Of a DNA stretch of 64,000 bases, positions 33,760-41,505 are shown piece by piece. The position numbers and the translations under genes are program-made. A model generated the notes under the pieces. It was not told where the DNA came from and searched no databases. It saw only the letters and a program-made list of their open reading frames with translations. The DNA is from Haladaptatus sp. QDMS2. GTDB taxonomy: Archaea; Halobacteriota; Halobacteria; Halobacteriales; Halococcaceae. The DNA lies in NCBI RefSeq assembly GCF_029338295.1, contig NZ_CP119791.1:1488001-1552000 (forward strand), read 5' to 3'. Every line of letters begins with the position of its first letter. The first letter of the stretch is position 1.

Positions 33760-33779
33760 GCACCGGATTTCCGGTGAAA
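33760..33779 (-). repeat. ORB-like 20-bp motif, outlying copy
   Basis: Reverse-strand TTTCACCGGAAATCCGGTGC, one base from the consensus. It is just past the FAD oxidoreductase stop and 1.4 kb from the main origin region, on the far side of orc1. Confidence 0.7.
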
Positions 33780-33890
33780 TGGGAGGATGGTGGGGTGGGT
33801 ACCTCGGGGTCGAGGATTGGAGGGTTGGGGATTCGAGAGTCGAGGATTGAAGAGACGGGTGTTTCGATATTGCTCGATCGTTTTTGCACG

Positions 33891-33932
33891 GCCGCTAATG
33901 CAGGGCCGCTAATGCAGGGCCGCTATTGCTCG
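33891..33932. repeat. 14-bp tandem repeat over the 3' end of orc1
   Basis: GCCGCTAATGCAGG at 33891-33904 and 33905-33918, then a diverged third unit (GCCGCTATTGCTCG) that contains the orc1 stop codon. The repeat therefore seems to have grown from the end of the gene. Confidence 0.6.
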
Positions 33933-35125
33933 GTCGTTTCGACGAGAACCTTCTTCACGACCGCGGGTTCTTCGAGGAGTTGGTGTTCCGTGTAGCTTCC
34001 CTCAGCGCTACCCCCGCTGCGGTGGGCCTGTTCGATAATATCGAGGAAGGCGTGTTCCTTGAGGAGGTCGCGGACGCGTCGCAGTGAGAGGTAGTCAGAA
34101 CCCTCCTGTCTGCAGATTTCCTTGTAGACATCGTAGATGCGCGTCGTTCGAAAGCCGTCCTGATTCGGGTTGTTGAGCGAGAGAACGGTGAGCGCCTGCA
34201 AGACGAATCGAGAGTGAGGGGTAGACCCGCGGATGAGTTCGCGAAAACGGTCAGTTTCCGCCCGTTCGCGTGCCTGTACGATGAATTCTTCTTTGACAGT
34301 TTTCGCACCCGTCGATTGGGCGATTTCCCCGGCGTACCGGAGGATGTCGATGGCCTTGCGAGCATCGCCGTGTTCTCGTGCGGCAAGAGCCGCGGCCCGT
34401 GGGATGACCGACTCTTCTAACACGTCGTCTCTGAATGAATCGGAGCGGGCCGCCATGATTTCGCGCAGCTGGTTCGCGTCATACGGTGGGAAGACGTACT
34501 CACGTTCGCACAGCGACGAGCGGACACGCTCGTCCATCCGGTCTTTGTACTTGATCTTGTTGCTGATGCCGATGACGCCGACCTTGCAGTGATGGAGTTT
34601 GCCCGCCTCGCCCGCACGGGAGAGTTGCATGAGGATGCCGTCGCTGTCGAGTTTGTCGATTTCGTCCAGGATGACGAGGACGACGTCGTAACGCTGGTCG
34701 AGAATCTTCCAGAGGCGTTTGTAGTACGTCGCCGTCGAGATGCCCTTGTCGGGAATCTTGATGTTCGTCGATGCTGCGTCGTTGACCGCCGTCGCGATGG
34801 TTTGGACCGTCTGCGTCTCGGTCGTATCCTGGGCGCAATCGACGTACGCCATCGCGACCGTGACGCCCTCCTCGTCGGCCGTTTCGATGAGCCGGCGGGA
34901 GACGTACTTTGCACAGAGCGATTTGCCAGTGCCCGTCTTCCCGTAAATGAGGACGTTGCTCGGGCTTTGCCCGAAGATAGCTGGGTTCACGGCGTTCGCG
35001 AGGTGTCCAATTTCCTCGTCTCGCCCGACGATTCGACCGCCGTCCGGTAGATGATTTATCTCGAGAAGTTCCTTGTTCGCGAAGATGGGGTCCTCCCGAG
35101 TGAAGAGTTCGTCAGCCTCAGACAT
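33923..35125 (-). CDS. orc1: Orc1/Cdc6 family replication initiator
   Basis: A 400-residue AAA+ ATPase that binds origin repeats and loads the replicative helicase. Walker A is YGKTGTGKS (residues 61-69), Walker B is VILDEIDKLD (151-160, Asp154-Glu155), sensor I is in VIGISNKIKY, and a C-terminal winged helix spans about 310-390. The gene is transcribed away from the adjacent motif-rich intergenic region, the classic cis arrangement of archaeal orc1/cdc6 and its origin. The ATG is 17 bp downstream of the first origin box in transcription order. Together with parA on the other side this looks like a replicon module of plasmid or secondary-chromosomal-origin type. Confidence 0.96.
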   Translation of the reverse strand: MSEADELFTREDPIFANKELLEINHLPDGGRIVGRDEEIGHLANAVNPAIFGQSPSNVLIYGKTGTGKSLCAKYVSRRLIETADEEGVTVAMAYVDCAQDTTETQTVQTIATAVNDAASTNIKIPDKGISTATYYKRLWKILDQRYDVVLVILDEIDKLDSDGILMQLSRAGEAGKLHHCKVGVIGISNKIKYKDRMDERVRSSLCEREYVFPPYDANQLREIMAARSDSFRDDVLEESVIPRAAALAAREHGDARKAIDILRYAGEIAQSTGAKTVKEEFIVQARERAETDRFRELIRGSTPHSRFVLQALTVLSLNNPNQDGFRTTRIYDVYKEICRQEGSDYLSLRRVRDLLKEHAFLDIIEQAHRSGGSAEGSYTEHQLLEEPAVVKKVLVETTEQ

Positions 35126-35135
35126 TCGTGGTACT

Positions 35136-35154
35136 CACCCCGTTTCCGGTGAAA
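35136..35154 (-). repeat. ORB-like motif, degenerate second half
   Basis: Reverse-strand TTTCACCGGAAACGGGGTG, 11-29 bp upstream of the orc1 start codon, so it may also let Orc1 repress its own gene. Confidence 0.7.
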
Positions 35155-35305
35155 TGGCTTTACGTTTTCTTTCCGTCAGCGAGACGTGACAGACTTCGGC
35201 CGGAAACTGTCTAATTACGGGTTCTCTTCCCGAATCTACTGGCCGCGTGCGTTCTGTAGACTGTTTCGATTCTCAGCTCGAACCGGTTCTAGTGAAAAGA
35301 CGCGC

Positions 35306-35325
35306 ACACCGGGTTTCCGGTGAAA
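35306..35325 (-). repeat. ORB-like 20-bp motif
   Basis: Reverse-strand TTTCACCGGAAACCCGGTGT, exact consensus, followed by GCGCG as at 36042 and 36198. Confidence 0.85.
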
Positions 35326-35366
35326 TGGTGGATTGAGTGGTGGTTGTTGTTGGAGGGGCAGCGGAG

Positions 35367-35431
35367 AACGTCAAGAGAGGGAGCCGGAAAAACATCAAGA
35401 GGGAGAGAGAGAGGAGGAACAACGTCAAGAG
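35367..35431. repeat. Purine-rich tract with three AAC(G/A)TCAAGAG repeats
   Basis: AACGTCAAGAG at 35367, AACATCAAGAG at 35391 and AACGTCAAGAG at 35421, separated by (GA)-rich runs. It sits beside the minus-strand ORB and may be part of the unwinding element or bind a replication protein. Confidence 0.55.
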
Positions 35432-35648
35432 GAATATCGAGAGGATATACGGGTAAAGTCTACTGTGAAAATTTGCTGGGAACCTCTACTGGGAGAGTAT
35501 GCCACGAAGGAATGCTGAGCACAGTGAGAAACGAAGACCGACTATTTGAACAACCAAATAGCCGGTTCACTTTGCTGACTTAATGAACTTTTTCCCGAGA
35601 GCCCTACTTAGTATTTTTTATTTCAATATTCGAGTGAGTTCGAGCGGG

Positions 35649-35664
35649 TTTCACCGGAAGCGGC
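35649..35664 (+). repeat. ORB-like half motif
   Basis: TTTCACCGGAAGCGG: the left half is intact, the right half is lost. Confidence 0.5.
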
Positions 35665-35692
35665 TTGATTTTTTCAGTCACTACATAGAAAG

Positions 35693-35712
35693 GTTCACCG
35701 GAAATGTGGTGT
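35693..35712 (+). repeat. ORB-like 20-bp motif, variant
   Basis: GTTCACCGGAAATGTGGTGT, with three changes from the consensus. First strong plus-strand copy after the A/T-rich centre. Confidence 0.7.
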
Positions 35713-35960
35713 GTACCCTCCAGAGTAAGGGTATCCGGCGGCTAACCAAGAATCAAAGAATCGTATCGACCCAAAATCAAGTGACGACTCGCAATTGAGT
35801 ATCGACCCCGTACTCCGGCGTCTACTCCTACTCTAGCATCCAGTCGTAATCCAGTAGTTTCCCTCCGTAATTCCACTGCACTGGACCCTCCCTGACTCCA
35901 CAGCACTGGATTTTCCTTGATTCCACCGAGTTGACCCCTCTCTAACCCCGCCAAACTGAA

Positions 35961-35996
35961 TTCTATTCCTATTCGCCCTTCTATTCCTATTCGCCC
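35961..35996. repeat. 18-bp perfect tandem duplication in the origin
   Basis: TTCTATTCCTATTCGCCC at 35961-35978 and again at 35979-35996, in a pyrimidine-rich strand that also has several GACTCCAC/ATTCCAC-like short repeats at 35868-35930. Confidence 0.65.
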
Positions 35997-36041
35997 ACCA
36001 CCTTCTGAGCCGGTACCCCTAGCACCCACTCCCCCACTCCG

Positions 36042-36061
36042 TTTCACCGGAAACCCGGTGT
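36042..36061 (+). repeat. ORB-like 20-bp motif
   Basis: TTTCACCGGAAACCCGGTGT, exact consensus; preceded by CCCCCACTCCG as is the copy at 36198. Confidence 0.85.
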
Positions 36062-36197
36062 GCGCGTGCCAATCTTATTCAACTCCACAATTCGCCCCCC
36101 ATTGGTAGTCCACACGTATCCCGGTCCCACTCGATATCGTATTTTGATCCCACCCTCTACCCCCCGACCAACCACACTCATCCACTCCCCCACTCCG

Positions 36198-36217
36198 TTT
36201 CACCGGAAACCTGGTGT
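36198..36217 (+). repeat. ORB-like 20-bp motif
   Basis: TTTCACCGGAAACCTGGTGT, one change. The flanks match those of the 36042 copy (CCCCACTCCG before, GCGCG after), so the two arose by a longer duplication. Confidence 0.85.
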
Positions 36218-36259
36218 GCGCGCGCTATCATCTCCTATATCGACCGAGAACCATGCCGA

Positions 36260-36279
36260 TTTCACCGGAAATCCGGTGT
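36260..36279 (+). repeat. ORB-like 20-bp motif
   Basis: TTTCACCGGAAATCCGGTGT, a perfect match to the outlying copy at 30207. Confidence 0.85.
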
Positions 36280-36363
36280 CTGTGGTATCTGTACCATCGA
36301 GAAGTCAGTCGGTCACGAAACTTCGCCTGCGTCGGGTCGAATACTCCAGCAACCGGCCACCGA

Positions 36364-36383
36364 TTTCACCGGAAACCCGGTGT
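36364..36383 (+). repeat. ORB-like 20-bp motif
   Basis: TTTCACCGGAAACCCGGTGT, exact consensus. Confidence 0.85.
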
Positions 36384-36456
36384 GCGCAAGATGACGACCC
36401 CTTCACGGAACCCCATCTCAACAATTCACTAGTGATAGAATGTCTATCCGCACTAC

Positions 36457-36476
36457 TTTCACCGGAAACCAGGTGT
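36457..36476 (+). repeat. ORB-like 20-bp motif
   Basis: TTTCACCGGAAACCAGGTGT, one change; the copy nearest the parA operon, about 30 bp beyond the stop of its second gene. Confidence 0.85.
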
Positions 36477-36505
36477 CAGTCCGTCGGTTTCCGGGCAACT
36501 TGCGC

Positions 36506-36970
36506 TCAGTCGAAGTAGTTGTAACCCCAGGATTCGAGAACCGAGACGACGAGTTCTGGATGTTGCATCCCGACGAGGTACGCAGCCTCCCGAACGTCGA
36601 GCCTGCTCAGGTCGGTGTCCATCGCCTCCTCTAAATCGCTCTCGAACCGCCGATAGGCTCGGTCTGTCTCCGGGCGGACGAACAGTTGGTGGACCTTGTC
36701 GCGGTCTGATTTTACCTTGTCGCGGCGGAAAATCCACGGAATTTCCGGATCGTCTGCTGAATCCGCAGCTGATTGCTCGTCAATACCAGACGATTCTCCG
36801 CCTGATTGTTCGCGACCCGAGTCGTTTTTCACCGCGGAATGGCCGTCGCCCTCATCCGGCATCTCGGTGGAATCTCCTGCTGACGATTGCGCTTCAGGAT
36901 CCAACGTGTTCTCGTCGGCTTCGGTATCGAAGATGTCCTCGAACGGGTCGTCCCCGGCTCCGGATTTCAT
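36506..36970 (-). CDS. ParA partner protein, acidic, 154 aa (unknown family)
   Basis: Residues 1-80 are acidic, Ser/Gly-rich and probably disordered. Residues 82-154 look folded and helical ('IPWIFRRDKVKSDRDKVHQLFV', divided, then 'REAAYLVGMQHPELVVSVLESWGY'). The start overlaps the parA stop (ATGA), so it is the second gene of a parA operon, the usual place of the DNA-binding ParB-type partner. No ParB, RHH or CopG motif is evident, so it may be a haloarchaeal-specific centromere-binding or adaptor protein. That role is inferred from position. Confidence 0.75.
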   Translation of the reverse strand: MKSGAGDDPFEDIFDTEADENTLDPEAQSSAGDSTEMPDEGDGHSAVKNDSGREQSGGESSGIDEQSAADSADDPEIPWIFRRDKVKSDRDKVHQLFVRPETDRAYRRFESDLEEAMDTDLSRLDVREAAYLVGMQHPELVVSVLESWGYNYFD

Positions 36971-37845
36971 GCCGACACCTCCGATTCAGATTCGATCGGG
37001 CTGCCAACCTGCGCTGCGACGAAGGCGGCGAGGTCGTCGAACTGCGAGAGGGTATCGAGTTCGTATTGCCGCTTGCGGTCACGGAACTCTTCGACGTAGG
37101 TGAACGCATCGACCTGCTGTTTCCAGCATCCTTCGAACAATGAGGTGCGGTCCCGAATCGACACCGGGACGGAGAACCCCAGTTCCGAGAGCGTGGCTTC
37201 GTACTCCCGCTGGTCTGCGGTGTCTTTCACTTCGTTTGGTACCACCGCGAGAACGCCGACCTCCAGATTCAGTTCGGCTTCCAGTCCCGCGACGATGTCC
37301 TGAAGACCTTCGACACTTTGGTGGCCCTTCCCCGAAAGTTCGAGGGGGATGACGACGTTCCGCGTCGCGTAAATCGCGTTGTAGAGGTGGTCGCCCGTCG
37401 TCGCTGGAGGGTCAACGATGAGCACATCGTACTCCTCGTGCACTCGCGCCGCCGCGAGCACGCGATGGAGCTGTTCGTAGCGGGGGTACTCGAAGTCCGG
37501 GTCTGGGTTCGTCTGCTCCTCGATTTCTGCAGTGCGGAGCAACAGTTCGGTCAGTCGTTCGAGCATGTTGTGACTCGGGAGAACGTCGATGCCCGGTTCC
37601 GCAGTTCGGATAAGGTCTTCGAACGCTCCACTCGGCCGCCCAATCATGTGCCGAACGAGGTTGTCAGACCCGCCGTCGTTCCGCCCCGCTTCCACGTCGA
37701 GGAGGTAGGTAAGGCTCCCTTCCTGTGGGTCTAAGTCGATGACGAGCACGTCCTGGCCAGCCCGAGCGTGCGCCTTCGCGAGATTCGCAGAAATCGTGGT
37801 CTTGCCCACTCCGCCGGCTTCCGAATACACCGTGTACGTAAGCAT
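36967..37845 (-). CDS. parA: ParA/Soj family partition ATPase
   Basis: A 292-residue Walker-type ATPase of plasmid and chromosome segregation. The P-loop is EAGGVGKTT (residues 9-17), Walker A' is VLVIDLDPQEGSL (about 34-46), and Walker B-like VLIVDPPATTGDH is near 150. The signature lysine of the deviant Walker A (KGGxGKT) is replaced by alanine (Ala10), though the P-loop lysine (Lys15) is present; in ParA proteins the signature lysine reaches across the dimer, so dimer ATP use may differ. It is followed by the acidic partner gene and preceded by three palindromic iterons. Confidence 0.93.
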   Translation of the reverse strand: MLTYTVYSEAGGVGKTTISANLAKAHARAGQDVLVIDLDPQEGSLTYLLDVEAGRNDGGSDNLVRHMIGRPSGAFEDLIRTAEPGIDVLPSHNMLERLTELLLRTAEIEEQTNPDPDFEYPRYEQLHRVLAAARVHEEYDVLIVDPPATTGDHLYNAIYATRNVVIPLELSGKGHQSVEGLQDIVAGLEAELNLEVGVLAVVPNEVKDTADQREYEATLSELGFSVPVSIRDRTSLFEGCWKQQVDAFTYVEEFRDRKRQYELDTLSQFDDLAAFVAAQVGSPIESESEVSA

Positions 37846-37897
37846 TAGCGAGTGATGGTCGAACTGCTACAAAAACACCCGTCAGACGCAAAATTGT

Positions 37898-37933
37898 TAC
37901 TGGTCAGTAATACTGGACAGTGTTACTGTACAG
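37898..37933. repeat. Three palindromic iterons, 13-bp period, upstream of parA
   Basis: TACTGGTCAG (37898), TACTGGACAG (37911) and TACTGTACAG (37924) start exactly 13 bp apart. Each holds the palindrome core CTGnnCAG. They lie 53-88 bp upstream of the parA ATG, the usual place of a parS/centromere or a ParA-partner operator. Confidence 0.75.
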
Positions 37934-38225
37934 CATTATCGAAAATGAAGCACAGTCGATAGCTGCTCTGGCACGCAACGGTGATACGCCTCCGAATCCG
38001 TACCTCAGGCGACATCGGAAACAAGTTAAAAATACATACTCAGTCAAGTAGGCGGGAGCGGGCGACTGGGCATATGCTGCTCACGAAAGCAGATCAACAG
38101 TCAAAAACCCTTGAATCGCTCGTTAAAATGCGCTTAGCTGCCTTTCCGCCCCCAACTGACAACCAAAACGAACACATGTGAGGGACGGTACCGTGGAAAC
38201 AAAATAATATTACAGAGATTCGAGG

Positions 38226-38490
38226 AGAAAGCCCACGACTGCAGTCGTGGGATGCATCCGACAGGTGCCGAAACAGCCATATTGGAGCAGTTTGAAGGTT
38301 GTGCCACCGAGTCCGAGGTAAGGATATGCACCCCACCGAGGGGGTAGATGAAGCCCGCTATCTCGGTCGGGGACCGTACTGACTCGGCCCACAACTCCAC
38401 CGCGCGATGCGTCGAGTGGGGAACCTCTCCGCCGTGGGACCCCGTCTGTGACGGGAACCCCACGACTGCAGTCGTGGGAGGAAGTCAGTC
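38226..38490. mobile_element. Small palindrome-bounded non-coding element (PATE- or IS605-MITE-like)
   Basis: Two identical 20-bp perfect palindromes, CCCACGACTGCAGTCGTGGG, at 38232-38251 and 38459-38478 bound about 210 bp without an open gene. The right one continues GAGGAAGTCAG. Hairpins of this kind with the CCCACGACT..AGTCGTGGG form are known at ends of haloarchaeal IS200/IS605-type elements and in the non-autonomous palindrome-associated elements (PATEs). It has no transposase, so it would depend on one elsewhere. Exact ends are uncertain. Confidence 0.55.
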
Positions 38491-38652
38491 TCCCCAGTAT
38501 CGTTTTACGGTTTTCCTAGACGCAGGAGTTTGGCTTCAAGGCTTAATGTCGAATTGAACGAAGACACGCTCAAGGTAGACGCTGGAAATTCAGTATTGTG
38601 AGTCACGACGGTGTATATTTGTGTAATTCCTAATTCAAAGTATTATGGACGG

Positions 38653-40917
38653 TTAGCGACCAAACAGGCGTTCACGAACCGTCCGTGTACGCTTTTTCTC
38701 TGCGAGGAGGACCGAGCACTCTACGTCGTCGACGACACCCATGACCAACGACCCATGAACTAACCGGGAGAGTAGTCCACGTTCGGTGGCCCCGATGACC
38801 AGCAATGAACAGTCCGAAGCAACGCCCTCGATAGCGGTTTCTACGTCACCCGTCTCGATACGGAGATTTGCGTCTCCGAGATCGTGCTCTTGCGCCCACT
38901 CCGTGAGGAAACGCTTGCCCTCTTCACGGTTACCTTCCTCGGCCACGTGCAGCACGACGATTTCGGAATCGTACTCTGCTTGAAGCAGGTTGGCAATAGT
39001 AGCGCTCAGGTCCGAATCAGGCCCACCGGCGGTCGGGACCAGCACTCGTTCTGGGTCGAAGCCACGATTTTTCAGTACGAGGAAATCACACGGTAGGTCG
39101 TGTGCGAAGTCATCGATTGCGCTCTCGGCTCGTCCTGGCGAGCCGTGGGAGTTATCACCCCAGCCCATGACAACGAGGTCCGCCTCGTGTGTCTCAGCCG
39201 CCGTGAAGATCTCTTCGAACGACCGGTGGGAGACGATCGTGTGTGTCTCCACTTCAACGCCGAAGGTCTCCGCATCTCGCCTGGCCTGGTCGAGGAGGCG
39301 TGCGGAGGTCGCATCGAGTTCGTCGATATGCGCTGCTGCACCCGCAAGCGCCGTTTGGTCGGGCACGGTGACGATGTGGACCGCATCCACAGTGCCGCCG
39401 CGTTGCTTCGCGAGTGCGCTGGCGAGGGTGATGAGGTCTTGCTCGTGTTCGGGGTTCGCAAGCGGGACCAGCACTCTGAACTGGCCGCCATCTGGCTGGA
39501 CGCTACTAGCAGCCGACACCGCTGCGTCCGGCATGGCCTCCTGTCGTGAGAGGACGTATTGGGTGAGAATTCCCTGTTTGTCGACCTTGCTACGAGCGTA
39601 GGCGAAATACCAGATTGTGCCCCCACCGATGAACAGTGCCGCGAGTCCGATCTCGACTGGATCCATAAACGCGATGAGTCCGAATGACGTGACGGCACCG
39701 AGAATTGGGACGAAGGGATAGAAGGGAACGGTCCATTCCGGCTGATACTCCGGGGTATTTGCCTCCCGCATCACGATGAGCGCGACGTTGAGAAGCCCGT
39801 AGACGATGAGGTGCAGGACGCTTCCTGCCTTCGCGAGCGTTTTCACGTCGCCGACGAATACGAACAGAATGATGAGCCCGCCCGTCACCGCAATACTGCG
39901 ATAGGGTGTGGCGAAGTTCGGGTGGATGGCGTTGAGCTTCGCGCTGATGAGCTTGTCCCGCCCCATCGCGAAGTTGATGCGCGACGACGCCAGGATTGAC
40001 GCGTTCGCGGAAGAGGCTGTCGCAAGCAGTCCGGCGAAGGTCAACAGCCCGATGCCGACACTTGCGAGTCCGACCGCTCCGAAGGAGACTTCCGCAACGT
40101 CGAGGACTGGCGTGGTGGTGAATTCCGGGGCAAGCTGACGCCAGTTGATGACGCCCATCAGAACGACCATGATGATCGCGTACATGATCGTCACGATGAC
40201 GACGCTTCCGACGACAGCCAGCGGGAGGTTCCGTCCGGGATTCTTCAATTCCTCAGCGACGGTCGTGATTTTGGCGAAGCCGAGAAAGGAAACGAACACC
40301 AGTCCGGTGGCTGGAAGAATCGCAGTGGCACCGCCGGTTTCGGGTGGGAAGAGCGGCTGGAGCGTCGAGAGGTCTGCCTGGAGGAAGCCAAGCACCGAAA
40401 AGAGGGTGAGGATGCCGACCAACAGCGTGACAATTACAATCTGGATGCCACCGGTCTCCTTCGCGCCGATATAATTGATTGCGATGAACGCCAGTCCGGC
40501 GAGAAGTGCACCAACCTGGAATGAGGTGAGTCCGAAGGGACCGAGCGCCAGCGCAGGCAACGGAAGGAACGTTGCGAGGTATTCACCAAATCCGAGCGTA
40601 TAGAACGCGCTCGCGAAGGCGAGACCCATCCAGTTACCCCAGCCCGCAATCGAGCCAAACAGCGGCCCGAGCGCGTGGTTCACATAGTAGTAACTGCCGC
40701 CCGCTTTGGGCATTGCGGTGCCAAGTTCGGATGCCGACAGCGCGGTGAACAGCGAGATGACACCGCCGACGACGAACGAGAGTGCAACGGCTGGCCCCGC
40801 TGCAGCCGCGGCCTGGCCTGGCAGGACGAAGATGCCTGCACCAATCATCGTTCCGACACCGATGGTGAGCGCGGAGAGCAACCCAAGGTCCTTCGCGAGC
40901 TCCTGATTGTTTTCCAT
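38653..40917 (-). CDS. APC-superfamily amino-acid permease fused to two UspA domains
   Basis: A 754-residue protein. Residues 10-440 hold about 12 hydrophobic segments of the amino acid-polyamine-organocation family, with the unwound helix-1 motif GVGTMIGAGIFVLPG (about 21-35). Then follow two universal-stress-protein-like domains, about 480-600 and 605-735, the second with an ATP-binding-type VIGATERGLLSRLVHGS. This is the common haloarchaeal fused transporter, the USP domains of which probably sense ATP or stress and regulate transport. It is last in an operon with UspA, a zinc ribbon and an Lrp regulator. The substrate is unknown, perhaps a cationic or branched amino acid. Confidence 0.92.
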   Translation of the reverse strand: MENNQELAKDLGLLSALTIGVGTMIGAGIFVLPGQAAAAAGPAVALSFVVGGVISLFTALSASELGTAMPKAGGSYYYVNHALGPLFGSIAGWGNWMGLAFASAFYTLGFGEYLATFLPLPALALGPFGLTSFQVGALLAGLAFIAINYIGAKETGGIQIVIVTLLVGILTLFSVLGFLQADLSTLQPLFPPETGGATAILPATGLVFVSFLGFAKITTVAEELKNPGRNLPLAVVGSVVIVTIMYAIIMVVLMGVINWRQLAPEFTTTPVLDVAEVSFGAVGLASVGIGLLTFAGLLATASSANASILASSRINFAMGRDKLISAKLNAIHPNFATPYRSIAVTGGLIILFVFVGDVKTLAKAGSVLHLIVYGLLNVALIVMREANTPEYQPEWTVPFYPFVPILGAVTSFGLIAFMDPVEIGLAALFIGGGTIWYFAYARSKVDKQGILTQYVLSRQEAMPDAAVSAASSVQPDGGQFRVLVPLANPEHEQDLITLASALAKQRGGTVDAVHIVTVPDQTALAGAAAHIDELDATSARLLDQARRDAETFGVEVETHTIVSHRSFEEIFTAAETHEADLVVMGWGDNSHGSPGRAESAIDDFAHDLPCDFLVLKNRGFDPERVLVPTAGGPDSDLSATIANLLQAEYDSEIVVLHVAEEGNREEGKRFLTEWAQEHDLGDANLRIETGDVETAIEGVASDCSLLVIGATERGLLSRLVHGSLVMGVVDDVECSVLLAEKKRTRTVRERLFGR

Positions 40918-40919
40918 CC

Positions 40920-41330
40920 TCAGTCCTCCTCTGGGATGCAGATGACGGGAACACCCGCCTCGGTGATTAACCTGAGAGAACGGTCACCGGCGAGGAATTG
41001 GACGATTCGCCCGCCACCTCTCGGTCTGAAGAGAATCGCGCTCGCATCCCGACCGGTGGCCACGTCGAGGATACCCGCAACTACGTCACGACGGTACGCG
41101 GTCGCGGTTTCAGCAGTCGGGAAAATCTTCCGAAACGCGGCGTACGCCTCAGCGGCAATCTGCTCTGCCTGTTCGACGGAAATTTTGTCGGGAACTCCCT
41201 CACCCTTCTCAATGACGTGAACAACGGTAATTCGCTCGAAATTGTACGGAGCTAAGGCGACAGCAGTGTCACGTGCGTCATTCTCATCGGCAACGGGGAC
41301 GATAATGTGCGCTGTTAAAGAATGGTTCAT
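40920..41330 (-). CDS. UspA family universal stress protein
   Basis: A 136-residue USP domain protein starting [16 protein letters not shown]. The Rossmann-like fold of the family is seen in '[19 protein letters not shown]' and the C-terminal '[11 protein letters not shown]', but the ATP-binding G-2x-G-9x-G(S/T) motif is replaced by [18 protein letters not shown], so ATP binding is uncertain. It is 2 bp upstream of the APC transporter start and certainly in the same message. Confidence 0.88.
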   Translation of the reverse strand: MNHSLTAHIIVPVADENDARDTAVALAPYNFERITVVHVIEKGEGVPDKISVEQAEQIAAEAYAAFRKIFPTAETATAYRRDVVAGILDVATGRDASAILFRPRGGGRIVQFLAGDRSLRLITEAGVPVICIPEED

Positions 41331-41341
41331 TGTCTCGATAG

Positions 41342-41491
41342 TTACTCGAGGTTGTATCGGACGCTTTCGTCTGACCCACACGCGGGACATGTGGACAGTT
41401 GTTCTTCGAGGGTCGTGCCGCAGTTCCGACACTCGCAAACCATTGTCTCAGTGGTGAACAAGCGCCGGAGGAATGCTTTGAGTAGGTGCAT
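41342..41491 (-). CDS. 49-aa zinc-ribbon protein in the Lrp-transporter operon
   Basis: A short frame starting [12 protein letters not shown], with two CxxC knuckles, CECRNCG and CPACGSD, that make a complete four-cysteine zinc ribbon, then ending VRYNLE. A second in-frame ATG at 41443 would give 33 residues, still with both knuckles. It starts 14 bp after the Lrp stop and ends 11 bp before the UspA start, so it is tightly embedded in the operon. The form (amphipathic or basic N-terminus plus one ribbon) resembles the 59-aa protein at 43021. Confidence 0.75.
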   Translation of the reverse strand: MHLLKAFLRRLFTTETMVCECRNCGTTLEEQLSTCPACGSDESVRYNLE

Positions 41492-41505
41492 GGGTGTGCA
41501 AATAG

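Larger units (their letters stand above)
35126..36505. other. Putative origin of replication (oriC-like)
   Basis: A 1.38-kb gene-free region between orc1 and the parA operon. It has nine ORB-like motifs: two on the minus strand near orc1 (35136, 35306) and seven on the plus strand toward parA (35649, 35693, 36042, 36198, 36260, 36364, 36457). Between the two orientations lies the most A/T-rich DNA (about 35530-35690, with TATTTTTTATTTCAATATT at 35610-35628), a candidate unwinding element. Purine-rich repeats are at 35366-35455 and pyrimidine-rich tandem repeats at 35860-36000. Inverted boxes round an A/T-rich element next to orc1/cdc6 is the established layout of haloarchaeal origins. Confidence 0.85.

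Noticed and set aside
33760-36476. Repeated 20-bp motif considered as a CRISPR array
   Set aside because: Copies are irregularly spaced, occur in both orientations and lie beside orc1; no spacers of constant length and no cas genes.
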